DNA from: Myxococcus xanthus
Lineage (GTDB): Bacteria > Myxococcota > Myxococcia > Myxococcales > Myxococcaceae
DNA: 64,000 bases
NCBI RefSeq assembly: GCF_006402735.1
Contig: NZ_CP017174.1
Coordinates: 8,164,001-8,228,000, forward strand
Reading direction: 5' to 3'
Notes under the pieces: model-generated
What the model was told of the DNA's origin: nothing
What the model saw: only the letters and a program-made list of their open reading frames with translations
Database searches by the model: none
In this document: in pieces, positions 7,222-15,765 of the stretch
Layout: each line of letters begins with the position of its first letter
Position numbering within the stretch: position 1 is the first letter of the stretch
Made by a program: the position numbers and the translations under genes

Positions 7222-9360
7222 ATGACCGACCCCGCCCCCGTGCAGTCCCCCGCCCCCAGGCAGCAGCCCTCCGCCCGCGAGGTGGACGCGTTCTGCATGC
7301 AGTACGCACCCCGGGCGCCGGGCCACTCCGCCGTGCGGGATTTGTACCGGCTGCTGTGCGACGTGCCCGAGGGCGGCCTGGAGGACCGGCTCCAGTGGGT
7401 GGAGCGCTGGATGCAGTGGCTGCGCGAGCGCATCCCCGCCCACGCGCTGGTGGACGCCTCCGAACCCGAGGTCTCCGCCGCCGACAGCCGGCTGGCCCTG
7501 ATGGTGCGCGTGCTCGAAGGCGAGCCCGCCATGCGCGCCACCCTCACGCGGCTGGTGGCCGCCGTGTTCGAGGGCAGCCGGGGCCTCAAGCTCTTCGCCC
7601 AGGTGGGTCTGCCCGCCGGACAGGGCTTCTTCGCGGAGGCGTCGGACCGGCTCGCCCGTTCGCTGCTGCCCGCCCCTCCGGAGCCCGGCAAGCTGTCGGA
7701 GCTGCTGCTGCGCCTGTGCCCGGACCCGGACGACGCGGACTGGCTGGCACGGCTGTCCCCCGCGCGGCTCGCGCAGCTCGCGGCGCTGGTCGGTGAACCC
7801 GCGTCGCCAGAGCCCATGCCCGGCGCCCGCGTGCGCGCGGATTTGATGGACGCGCTGCTGCTGCTGGCGGTGCAGGTGGCGGCCCTGGGCATGGCCGAGG
7901 ACGTGCGCGACCGCAGCCCGGAGACGTCCTTCCGCGCATCGCCCTTCCTGCGGATGCGGCTGGTCTGTGACGCGGTCCTGGCGCGCGACGCGGCGGCGGA
8001 CACGCTGCGGGACTTGTCGCAATGCGTGGCCGACTGCCGCCAGGTGGTGGGCAGCGTGTCACGCCACCTGGAGGACGCGGGCGTCAGCGTGGACCTGGTG
8101 TACCGGCTGGAGCGCATCCGCCGGGGCCTGGAGCGCATGGAGGCCATTGCCCGCGTGCTGGGGGCCCCTCGGGGCGAAGCGCGCTGGCGCGAGGCCATGA
8201 CGCTGGTGTCGGACCTGCTGCGGCGCGCGCACGCGGACCGCTCCGTGGTGGAGCTGGTGAAGCGCAACATGCGGATGCTGGCGCGCAAAATCATCGAGCG
8301 CGCGGGCCACTCCGGCGAGCACTACATCACCAGCACCCGCGAGGGCTTCCACGCCATGGTGCACTCCGCGGCGGGCGGCGGCCTGGTGACGGCGGCGGCG
8401 GTGGCCATCAAGGTGTTCCTGTCGGGCCTGGTGCTGGCGCCCTTCTTCTCCTTCATGGCCGTGGGCCTCAACTACGCCCTGTCCTTCCTCCTCATCCAGG
8501 CCCTGGGCTTCACCCTGGCCACCAAGCAGCCGTCCGTGACGGCGGCCACGCTGGCGGGCGCGGTGGGGGAAGGCGCCCGGGGCGAGCGGCTGGCAAATCT
8601 GGTGGAGCTCATCCCCCGCATCACCCGCTCCCAACTGGCGGCCTTCGCGGGCAACCTGGGCGTGGTGGCCCCGGTGGCCATCGTGTTCGCGCTGGGGTAC
8701 CAGTTCATCACCGGCCACGCCTTCATGAGCCAGGCCAAGGCCCAGGCCATGGTGGCCTCGCTGCACCCGTGGAAGAGCGGCACGCTGCTCTTCGCCGCCA
8801 TGACGGGCGTCCTGCTGTGGATGAGCAGCGTGGCGGGTGGGTGGTTGGAGAACTTCGTGGTGTACCGCAGGCTCCCCGAGGCGCTGGCCCACCACCGCCT
8901 GCCGCGGCGGCTCCTGGGCGAGGCGCGCGCCCGCCGGCTGGCGGCGGGCTTTCAGCACGCGGCCTCTGGCCTGGGGGCCAACGTGACGCTGGGCTTCATG
9001 CTGGCCCTGGCGCCGGTGGTGGGCCGCTTCTTCGGCCTGACGCTGGACGTGCGCCACGTCACCTTCGTGCTCGGCTCGCTCTCCCTGGCGGGCACGGCGT
9101 TGGGGCCCGGGGCGGTGCTCCAGCCGGAGTTCCTGGCGGCGCTGGCGGGCATGGCCCTCACCGGCCTCATCAACTTCTGGGTGTCCTTCTCGCTGGCGCT
9201 GGGGGTGGCCGTTCGCGCCCGTGACGTCCCGACCCGCGAAGCCCTGCCCTTCCTGCGCGCCGTGCTCGCGCACCTGGTGAAGCACCCGCGCTCGTTCCTT
9301 TTGCCTCCCAAGGAACCGGAAAACAACGTGCTGCGGGTCTCCGCGCCGCCCGCCCCCTGA
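7222..9360 (+). CDS. Gcr-type membrane protein, annotated as site-specific recombinase (PF10136)
   Basis: A 712-residue protein. The N-terminal 370 or so residues are soluble and helical (for example WVERWMQWLRERIPAHALVD). From about residue 385 there is a membrane region with several hydrophobic segments (AAVAIKVFLSGLVLAPFF, YALSFLLIQALGFTLA, VVAPVAIVFALGYQF and more). The segment RNMRMLARKIIERAGHSGEH just before the membrane part is the family hallmark. The family name comes from the gonococcal gcr locus, but no tyrosine or serine recombinase motif is visible, so the biochemical role is open. The start at ATG 7222 has no good ribosome site; a GTG at 7174 is in frame but overlaps the preceding terminator's tail. 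Confidence 0.8.
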   Translation: MTDPAPVQSPAPRQQPSAREVDAFCMQYAPRAPGHSAVRDLYRLLCDVPEGGLEDRLQWVERWMQWLRERIPAHALVDASEPEVSAADSRLALMVRVLEGEPAMRATLTRLVAAVFEGSRGLKLFAQVGLPAGQGFFAEASDRLARSLLPAPPEPGKLSELLLRLCPDPDDADWLARLSPARLAQLAALVGEPASPEPMPGARVRADLMDALLLLAVQVAALGMAEDVRDRSPETSFRASPFLRMRLVCDAVLARDAAADTLRDLSQCVADCRQVVGSVSRHLEDAGVSVDLVYRLERIRRGLERMEAIARVLGAPRGEARWREAMTLVSDLLRRAHADRSVVELVKRNMRMLARKIIERAGHSGEHYITSTREGFHAMVHSAAGGGLVTAAAVAIKVFLSGLVLAPFFSFMAVGLNYALSFLLIQALGFTLATKQPSVTAATLAGAVGEGARGERLANLVELIPRITRSQLAAFAGNLGVVAPVAIVFALGYQFITGHAFMSQAKAQAMVASLHPWKSGTLLFAAMTGVLLWMSSVAGGWLENFVVYRRLPEALAHHRLPRRLLGEARARRLAAGFQHAASGLGANVTLGFMLALAPVVGRFFGLTLDVRHVTFVLGSLSLAGTALGPGAVLQPEFLAALAGMALTGLINFWVSFSLALGVAVRARDVPTREALPFLRAVLAHLVKHPRSFLLPPKEPENNVLRVSAPPAP

Positions 9361-9472
9361 AAGTGGGCCCTGGGGCGCCCCGCCATGACGCGGGCGTCCG
9401 TGGCAGGGCAGCGGCCTGCCGGCCGGGCTTTGCCTTTCGGGCCAGGGCGTTTGCCGGTAGGGTCGCCGCCGT

Positions 9473-12157
9473 ATGAGCGGCGATAGAAATCCGAACTCCC
9501 ACTCCCGTTTCGCCCACGCCTTCGCCGGACTGCTCGTCCGCAGGCCTGGGGCCGTCCTCCTGGTGATGCTGGCCCTGCTGGCCGTGTCGCTGTGGGGGAC
9601 GTCGAAGCTCCACATCAACTCCAACCAGCTCGACCTCATCTCCCAGGACCTGGAAGAGGTGAAGGACGTCAAGCAGGTCATCGACATGGTGGGAGGCAGC
9701 GGCTTCCTCATGGTCGCCCTGCGCTCGTCAGACGAGGCCGCGCTCAAGCGCACCGCCGACGACCTCGCGAAAATCATGCAGGACGACAAGGAGAACGTCC
9801 GCAACGTCTCCTACAAGCTGCCCGTCGAGTTCATCCAGCAGAACATGGTCCTCTTCGTGAAGACGGAGGACCTGGTCGAGGGCAAGCGCCGCATCATGGC
9901 GTTCCTGCGCGACAAGCTGAAGCGCAGCAACCCGTTCTTCATCGACCTGGGCGGCTCCAAGCCTGTCGAACTCGACATGCAGGACCTGGTCGACAAGTAC
10001 TCCTCCATTGGCAAGAAGAGCATCCGCGACGACTACAACATCTCCAACGACAAGAAGATGTTGATGATGCTCGTCAAGCCGCTGTGGGACAACACGGAGA
10101 TCGGCAAGACGAAGGACTACCTCGAGCGGCTCAAGGGTCAGCTCGAGGCGTACTCCACCCAGCCCGGCAGCGTGAAGCTGGTGGAGGACTACAAGCTGAT
10201 GGGCGATGACAAGACCATCGCCTACGGCTTCACCGGCTCCTACAAGACGACGGTGGATGACTCCTACGCCATCGAGGAGTCGCTGGAGCCGGTGACGCTC
10301 ATCGCCCTGGGCTCCATCTTCATCATCACCATCATCTTCTTCCGCAAGCTGGCGCCCACCTTCCTCGTGGTGATTGGCACGGTGGTGGGCACGATCTATA
10401 CGCTCGGCTTCACCTACGCGACGGTGGGTGAGCTGAACATGATTACGTCCATCCTGGGCGGCATCCTGCTCGGCTTCGGCATCGACTACGGCATCCACTT
10501 CGTCTTCCGCACGCGGCTGGAGCTGGGCGCGGGCAAGCCGTACGACGTGGCCATCCGGGACGCGGTGATGAACGCGGGCCGTCCGGCCGCGGTGGCCGCG
10601 GTGGTGACGGCCGGCTCCTTCTTCGTGCTGATGGTCAGCGAGTTCCGCGGCTTCAGCCAGTTCGGCTTCCTGGCCGGCGCGGGCACGCTCATCCTGGGCC
10701 TGACGCTGTTCTGCTGGAGCGCCTCCATCCTGGCGCTGGCCGGCCGCATCAACCCGGAGCTGCCCCAGAAGCTCATCGGCGTGATGAAGCCGCCGCCCAC
10801 CAACTCCGCCACCACCGGCAAGGAGCTGCGCATCCCCAAGCCGAAGCTGGTGCTGGGCATCAGCACGGCCATCGTCGCGCTCATCTGCGCCGCCGCGGTG
10901 CCCTGGGCCGGTTCGGAGGAGCCGCCCAAGGGCGTGGAGCTGGGCTTCTTCGAGCGCCTCAAGTACGGCGTGAGCTTCAACTACAACACCCGCGCGCTCA
11001 TCCCCGACGGCATGTCGTCCGTGCTGCTCCAGGACGAAATCAACGAGCGCTTCAACATCTCCAGCGACCCGATGGCCATCTACACCAAGGACCTGGACGA
11101 GGCCGAAGGTGTGTACCGGGAGCTGACGCAGAACGCGCACAAGTACCCCTCCATCGACCAGGTGGTGAGCATCTTCACCTTCGTGCCCCCGGCGGAGACG
11201 GCCGCGGCAAACGCCAAGGTGCTGGAGGAGTGGAAGGCGGAGATGAAGCAGTTGGAGGACGAGGGCTTCTCCGTCGCCGCGCTGCCTCCGGAGATGCAGG
11301 CCAACGCGGGCTTCTTCCAGAAGGTGCTGGACGCCAAGCCCTTCGACGTCCACGGCGTCCCGCCCAACTACACCGCCCAGTTCCGCAACCTGCCTTCCGC
11401 CAAGCCGGAGAACCACGGCTACCTCACGTTCATCTACGCGAGCGTGGACCTGATGGACGGCCAGAAGATGCTGAAGTTCTCCGATGAGACGAAGGTCATC
11501 AAGGCCGCGTACACGCCGGGCAAGTTCGACCAGGACGCGTGGGACCCCAAGACCCCCACGGTGGAGAAGGAGTTCCGCGCCGCGGGTGCCACGCAGCTCT
11601 ACGCGCGGCTGGCGCGCATCGTCCTCTGGGACGGCAAGGTCACCGTGGTGCTCACCGCGCTTTGGATCCTGGCCATGCACTTCCTGGACTTCCGCAACGT
11701 GAAGCTGGCGCTGGCGTCCGTGATTCCGCTCGGCGTGGGCGTGGCGATGATGCTGGGCATCATGGCGCTGACGGGGCTGCGCCTGAACTTCATGAACATC
11801 ATCATCCTGCCCATCCTCCTGGGCTTCGGGGTGAGTCACGGCCTCTACCTGCTCCACCGCTTCCTGGAAGGCACCTCACCCCTGGTGGCCTTGCGCAGCG
11901 TGGGCGCGGCCGTCGCGTCCTCCACGCTCACGGCGGTGGTGGCCTTCGCGGCGCTGCTGGCCGCGGCCCACAACGGCCTGCGCTCCATGGGTCTGGTAGC
12001 GTGCATTGGTCTCATCACCACCCTGGTGGTGTCCTTCACGGTGCTGGCCGCGGTGATGCAGCTCATGTACGACCGGCGTCAGCGCGAGTCGGGCGCGTCC
12101 TCCGGTGAGGGCGGCTCGACTGGCGGTGGCAAGGACTCCGAGCCGAAGGCGGCCTGA
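9473..12157 (+). CDS. RND/MMPL-family exporter
   Basis: An 894-residue inner-membrane transporter with the RND layout: one N-terminal helix (about 22-42), a large periplasmic loop, a bundle of helices at about 275-420, a second large loop, and a second bundle from about 725 to the end. The first bundle has the motif GFGIDYGIHFVFR, whose Asp is the usual proton-relay residue. The matching place in the second half reads LGFGVSHGLYLLHR and lacks the Asp, so the halves are not equivalent. Relatives move hydrophobic molecules such as lipids or hopanoids; the substrate here is unknown. The C-terminal tail is Gly/Ser-rich. A small lipoprotein gene follows after a strong hairpin and may encode a partner. 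Confidence 0.85.
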   Translation: MSGDRNPNSHSRFAHAFAGLLVRRPGAVLLVMLALLAVSLWGTSKLHINSNQLDLISQDLEEVKDVKQVIDMVGGSGFLMVALRSSDEAALKRTADDLAKIMQDDKENVRNVSYKLPVEFIQQNMVLFVKTEDLVEGKRRIMAFLRDKLKRSNPFFIDLGGSKPVELDMQDLVDKYSSIGKKSIRDDYNISNDKKMLMMLVKPLWDNTEIGKTKDYLERLKGQLEAYSTQPGSVKLVEDYKLMGDDKTIAYGFTGSYKTTVDDSYAIEESLEPVTLIALGSIFIITIIFFRKLAPTFLVVIGTVVGTIYTLGFTYATVGELNMITSILGGILLGFGIDYGIHFVFRTRLELGAGKPYDVAIRDAVMNAGRPAAVAAVVTAGSFFVLMVSEFRGFSQFGFLAGAGTLILGLTLFCWSASILALAGRINPELPQKLIGVMKPPPTNSATTGKELRIPKPKLVLGISTAIVALICAAAVPWAGSEEPPKGVELGFFERLKYGVSFNYNTRALIPDGMSSVLLQDEINERFNISSDPMAIYTKDLDEAEGVYRELTQNAHKYPSIDQVVSIFTFVPPAETAAANAKVLEEWKAEMKQLEDEGFSVAALPPEMQANAGFFQKVLDAKPFDVHGVPPNYTAQFRNLPSAKPENHGYLTFIYASVDLMDGQKMLKFSDETKVIKAAYTPGKFDQDAWDPKTPTVEKEFRAAGATQLYARLARIVLWDGKVTVVLTALWILAMHFLDFRNVKLALASVIPLGVGVAMMLGIMALTGLRLNFMNIIILPILLGFGVSHGLYLLHRFLEGTSPLVALRSVGAAVASSTLTAVVAFAALLAAAHNGLRSMGLVACIGLITTLVVSFTVLAAVMQLMYDRRQRESGASSGEGGSTGGGKDSEPKAA

Positions 12158-12187
12158 GCCGTCTGGCTCGGGCGTGTACCTGAAGGA

Positions 12188-12212
12188 GGCCCCCTTCCCG
12201 CGGAAGGGGGCC
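12188..12212 (+). other. Strong intercistronic hairpin
   Basis: A perfect 11-bp stem, GGCCCCCTTCC (12188-12198) with GGAAGGGGGCC (12202-12212), with a 3-base loop. It lies between the exporter stop and the lipoprotein start, with no U-tract, and 14 bases before the ATG. It could be a terminator, an attenuator, or a stabiliser of the upstream message. Confidence 0.5.
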
Positions 12213-12226
12213 GGGAGAGGGACATC

Positions 12227-12823
12227 ATGATGAAGCGACTGTTGCCCGTGCTCGGGCTGGGCCTGCTGTCCGGATGCTCCGCGGTGAAGAATCAGCGGCT
12301 GCGCAGTGACTACGACACGGTGGACAAGCACCAGGTGAAGCGCCTGGTGGTGGTGACGCAGCCGCTGCCCGATGGCAAGGTCGCCGTGGGCGAGCTGTGG
12401 AGCCTCATCGCCCGCCAGTGGGTGAACCAGAACCGCGACTTCCTGGTGAAGGAGAGCGCGGCGCTGCCAGACGTGCCCACGGACGCAACGTTCAAGGCCC
12501 TGTGCGTGGAGGGGCTGGAGGGCGTGCTCTGGCTGTCCCCCCAGATTCAGCTCCGGGGCAGCGGCGCGGAGGCCGCGGTGCACGCGAAGCTGGTGCGCTG
12601 CCGCGACGGCGAAGAGGTCTGGTCCGCCGAAGCCGCCGGGAGCTGGAACTCCAAGGACGAGGACTACGAGCAGCGCGTGGGCCAGTACGTCCAGGAGCTG
12701 GGTGAAGAAGTGGCGCCCTACGTCGTGCCGTCCAGCAAGCTGCTGACGGCCACGCTGGACACCTTGCCCAATCCCGAACTGAGCGAAGCGGACAAGGACG
12801 AGAAAATCGAGCTGGGTGAGTAG
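12227..12823 (+). CDS. Small lipoprotein (possibly MXAN_6521/LA_1396 family)
   Basis: A 198-residue protein with a short signal sequence and lipobox LLSGC, so the mature protein starts at Cys17. The mature part has no known catalytic motif. It includes QVKRLVVVTQPLP, a WSLIARQWVNQNRDF helix, and a Trp-rich stretch (VLWLSPQ, EVWSAEAAGSWNSKDEDYEQRV), which suggests a small periplasmic alpha/beta domain. From memory it resembles a family named after M. xanthus MXAN_6521; I could not check this. It lies 69 bases downstream of the RND exporter and 11 bases before mgtC on the same strand, so a role as an accessory lipoprotein of the exporter is a reasonable guess. Confidence 0.75.
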   Translation: MMKRLLPVLGLGLLSGCSAVKNQRLRSDYDTVDKHQVKRLVVVTQPLPDGKVAVGELWSLIARQWVNQNRDFLVKESAALPDVPTDATFKALCVEGLEGVLWLSPQIQLRGSGAEAAVHAKLVRCRDGEEVWSAEAAGSWNSKDEDYEQRVGQYVQELGEEVAPYVVPSSKLLTATLDTLPNPELSEADKDEKIELGE

Positions 12824-12834
12824 GCTCCCTGCTC

Positions 12835-13329
12835 GTGGATGAGCAGACCGTCGCGCTGAGACTGGCCCTGGCCGCCCTGCTCGGGGGCGTGCTGGGCCTG
12901 GAACGTGAGGTGCGCGGCCAGGCGGCCGGGCTGCGCACCCACATCCTCGTCTCCCTGGGCGCGTGCTGCTTCACGCTGGCCAGCGTCTTCATCGAAGTGG
13001 CGTTGGGCCCTGACACCCCCGAGGGTACCCGGGGCGACATCAGCCGCATCGCCAGCCAGGTGGTGGTGGGCATCGGCTTCCTGGGCGCGGGCGTCATCCT
13101 GCGCCACAACGGACAGGTGAAGGGCCTGACGACGGCGGCCAACCTCTGGCTCACCGCGTCCGTGGGCCTGGCCGCCGGCCTGGGCTTCTACTTCGCCGCC
13201 GTCACCACCATGGCCATTGCCCTGCTGTGCCTGGCGGGCCTGCGTCCCCTGGAGCGCGCCATCAGGCGCTACCGCAAGCGGCACCGCGCGACGCGCACCC
13301 CGGACGTGGACGAAGACGCCGAGGCCTAG
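12835..13329 (+). CDS. MgtC/SapB family membrane protein
   Basis: A 164-residue membrane protein. The family's N-terminal region is complete: [29 protein letters not shown] (residues 8-36, quoted here only by position and ends), then [28 protein letters not shown] and [15 protein letters not shown]. These are the conserved transmembrane motifs of MgtC proteins, which in pathogens and soil bacteria relate to low magnesium and membrane potential. It lacks the C-terminal ACT-like domain of true MgtC and ends in a short basic/acidic tail, so it is the SapB-like short form. The start is a GTG at 12835, 11 bases after the lipoprotein stop, which implies cotranscription with it. Confidence 0.88.
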   Translation: MDEQTVALRLALAALLGGVLGLEREVRGQAAGLRTHILVSLGACCFTLASVFIEVALGPDTPEGTRGDISRIASQVVVGIGFLGAGVILRHNGQVKGLTTAANLWLTASVGLAAGLGFYFAAVTTMAIALLCLAGLRPLERAIRRYRKRHRATRTPDVDEDAEA

Positions 13330-13360
13330 CGACGCCCGCGCCCCGGACGTCCGGCCCGCG

Positions 13361-13398
13361 CTGTTGCTTGTGCCACATTCGCAATCAAGTTACAACAG
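13361..13398 (+). promoter_or_regulatory. AT-rich dyad, candidate operator of the zinc-starvation set
   Basis: In a local low-GC patch, CTGTTG (13361-13366) is repeated inverted as CAACAG (13393-13398), and CTTG/CAAG extends the symmetry inward with a gap. A smaller dyad, TGTG-C-CACA, sits between them. This is the only plausible control region before the L33/CobW/S14 genes. It does not clearly match a known Zur box, so the role is inferred from position. Confidence 0.3.
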
Positions 13399-13434
13399 AA
13401 CCCAGGAAACCAAAAACACCGTCCCGACGTGACT

Positions 13435-13456
13435 CCGCGGCGGCGCATCGCCGCGG
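13435..13456 (+). other. Leader hairpin before the L33-like gene
   Basis: A perfect 8-bp stem, CCGCGGCG (13435-13442) with CGCCGCGG (13449-13456), and a 6-base loop, in the presumed 5' untranslated region about 35 bases before the first start codon. Confidence 0.4.
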
Positions 13457-13491
13457 CATGCCCTGTCATGTCCGCGCGGCCGGAGCCCACC

Positions 13492-13601
13492 ATGCCCGAG
13501 AGAAACCGCACCATCATCCAGCTCGTGTCGTCGGCGAAGCGCCAGCTGAAGAAGTACGACCCGCGCGTGCGCAAGCATGTGCTGTTCGTGGAGGGCAAGC
13601 C

Positions 13602-13605
<4 letters not shown>
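13492..13605 (+). CDS. rpmG: Shortened, cysteine-free ribosomal protein L33 paralogue
   Basis: Only 37 residues. The N-terminus [15 protein letters not shown] and the C-terminus [13 protein letters not shown] line up with bacterial L33, where the usual zinc-binding form reads about NRTIIxLxCxxC and KKYCPRCRKH. All cysteines are replaced (DPRV for CPRC). The central loop that usually carries a YTTTKNK-like stretch, roughly 15-20 residues, is absent. GGAG sits 7 bases upstream of the ATG at 13492. The stop overlaps the start of the CobW gene (ATGA). Zinc-free L33 paralogues next to COG0523 GTPases are classic Zur-regulon members in other bacteria, where they replace zinc-bearing copies under starvation. 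Whether so short a form enters the ribosome is unknown. Confidence 0.8.
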
Positions 13606-14848
<1,243 letters not shown>

Positions 14849-14849
<1 letters not shown>

Positions 14850-15163
14850 TGCAGCCCGCCCTCCGCCCCCTCGCGCCGCCCACTCATGCCTTCGTGTGGA
14901 CGCCCGAGGAGCTCGCGGACATCTACCGCGCGGCGCTGAAGGCGCGCATCCGCGACCTCACCCTGTCCCATGAAGAAAAGCGCGCGGCGCAGGACGCGGT
15001 GGCGTCACTGCCCCGCGACTCGAACCCCAACCGCGTGACGAACCGCTGCGCGCTGACGGGAAGGCCTCGGAGCAACCTGAGGCGCTTCGGCCTGTCGCGC
15101 ATCGCGTTCCGTGAGAAGGTGCTCCAGGGAGTGATTCCCGGCGTCATCAAGTCGAGCTGGTGA
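14849..15163 (+). CDS. rpsN: Zinc-independent 30S ribosomal protein S14 paralogue
   Basis: A 104-residue protein whose second half is plain S14: [14 protein letters not shown], then TGRPRSN, FGLSRI and the C-terminus GVIKSSW. It is the long, cysteine-poor (C-minus) type: the CxxC...CxxC zinc knuckle of the short form is absent and one Cys remains, as in E. coli S14. The first 45 residues (including [22 protein letters not shown]) are unusual compared with the basic N-terminus of housekeeping S14. The ATG at 14849 overlaps the CobW stop by one base. As the third gene of the set it would substitute for the housekeeping S14 when zinc is short. The housekeeping copy is not in this window. Confidence 0.9.
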
Positions 15164-15182
15164 GCAACGCCTCGGCGGCCGC

Positions 15183-15632
15183 TCAGTGGCGCGTGTACCG
15201 CCGCGCATCCGAGGGAGGCGCCTCGCGACGAGGCGCCGCATCGCCTTCCTCGCTGGCCCACTGCCGCGCCATGCCGGAGGACTCTCGGGCCGATGCCGGC
15301 ACCGGGGACTCCTCGTCGGTGTCGTCGTGCGCCCAGCCCAGTCCGCCCGTCAAATCGTGCTGGAGCGGCAGGCCCGCCGTGGTGGAGGTCCGCCGCGCGG
15401 GCGCCAGGGCCTCCGGCTTGAGGTCCGGCAGGTGCGACAACTCCTCACGCAGATAGACATCCTCCCCGTCGATGTCCGCCACATCCGAAAAGGCCATCCG
15501 GCAGTCGCGCGTGAAGAGGCGCCCCCTGCCAATGAAGAATCCCGCCGCGTCCGCGGCGATGATGGTGCCCACCTTCTCACCGTCCCGGTCTCTCGCGGTC
15601 ATGCCCATCTGGATGTTGGCGGGATTGAACAT
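15183..15632 (-). CDS. PRC-barrel-like (DUF2171-type) protein
   Basis: A 149-residue protein. Residues 1-70 form a small beta-rich unit (MGMTARDRDGEKVGTIIAAD, GFFIGRGRLFTRDCRMAFSD, DVYLREEL) like the PRC-barrel/DUF2171 group, which in other bacteria relates to stress or adaptor functions. The rest is polar and probably disordered, rich in Ala, Ser, Glu and Pro. The ATG at 15632 has AGGAG 8 bases upstream. It is convergent with the S14 gene and only 19 bases separate the stops. It is on the same strand as the PTS operon but lies beyond a hairpin, so it is probably separate. The exact role is unknown. Confidence 0.7.
   Translation of the reverse strand: MFNPANIQMGMTARDRDGEKVGTIIAADAAGFFIGRGRLFTRDCRMAFSDVADIDGEDVYLREELSHLPDLKPEALAPARRTSTTAGLPLQHDLTGGLGWAHDDTDEESPVPASARESSGMARQWASEEGDAAPRREAPPSDARRYTRH
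15217..15237 (+). terminator. Hairpin past the S14 gene, inside the 3' end of the convergent gene
   Basis: A perfect 9-bp stem, GGCGCCTCG (15217-15225) with CGAGGCGCC (15229-15237), with a 3-base loop, 54 bases after the S14 stop. It overlaps coding sequence of the opposite gene, so a terminator role is only possible. Confidence 0.3.
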
Positions 15633-15743
15633 GCTTGCTCCTGGGGCGACCCCCTGTGCTCGTCCCAGCAAGTTGCACACGACGGCTCGCGTCCGGAATC
15701 CCCTTCGGGTCCGGTAGCCATGTTGGCAAGCCACCGCCGTCCG

Positions 15744-15763
15744 CCCCGCCCTCACGGGCGGGG
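15744..15763 (-). terminator. Hairpin terminator of the PTS operon
   Basis: A perfect 8-bp stem, CCCCGCCC (15744-15751) with GGGCGGGG (15756-15763), and a 4-base loop, directly after the EI stop on the minus strand. There is no U-tract. Confidence 0.55.
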
Positions 15764-15765
15764 GG

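Noticed and set aside
7222-9360. Integrase or transposon-linked recombinase
   Set aside because: Despite the family name there is no integrase or resolvase motif, no attachment site and no mobile context. It is a membrane protein.
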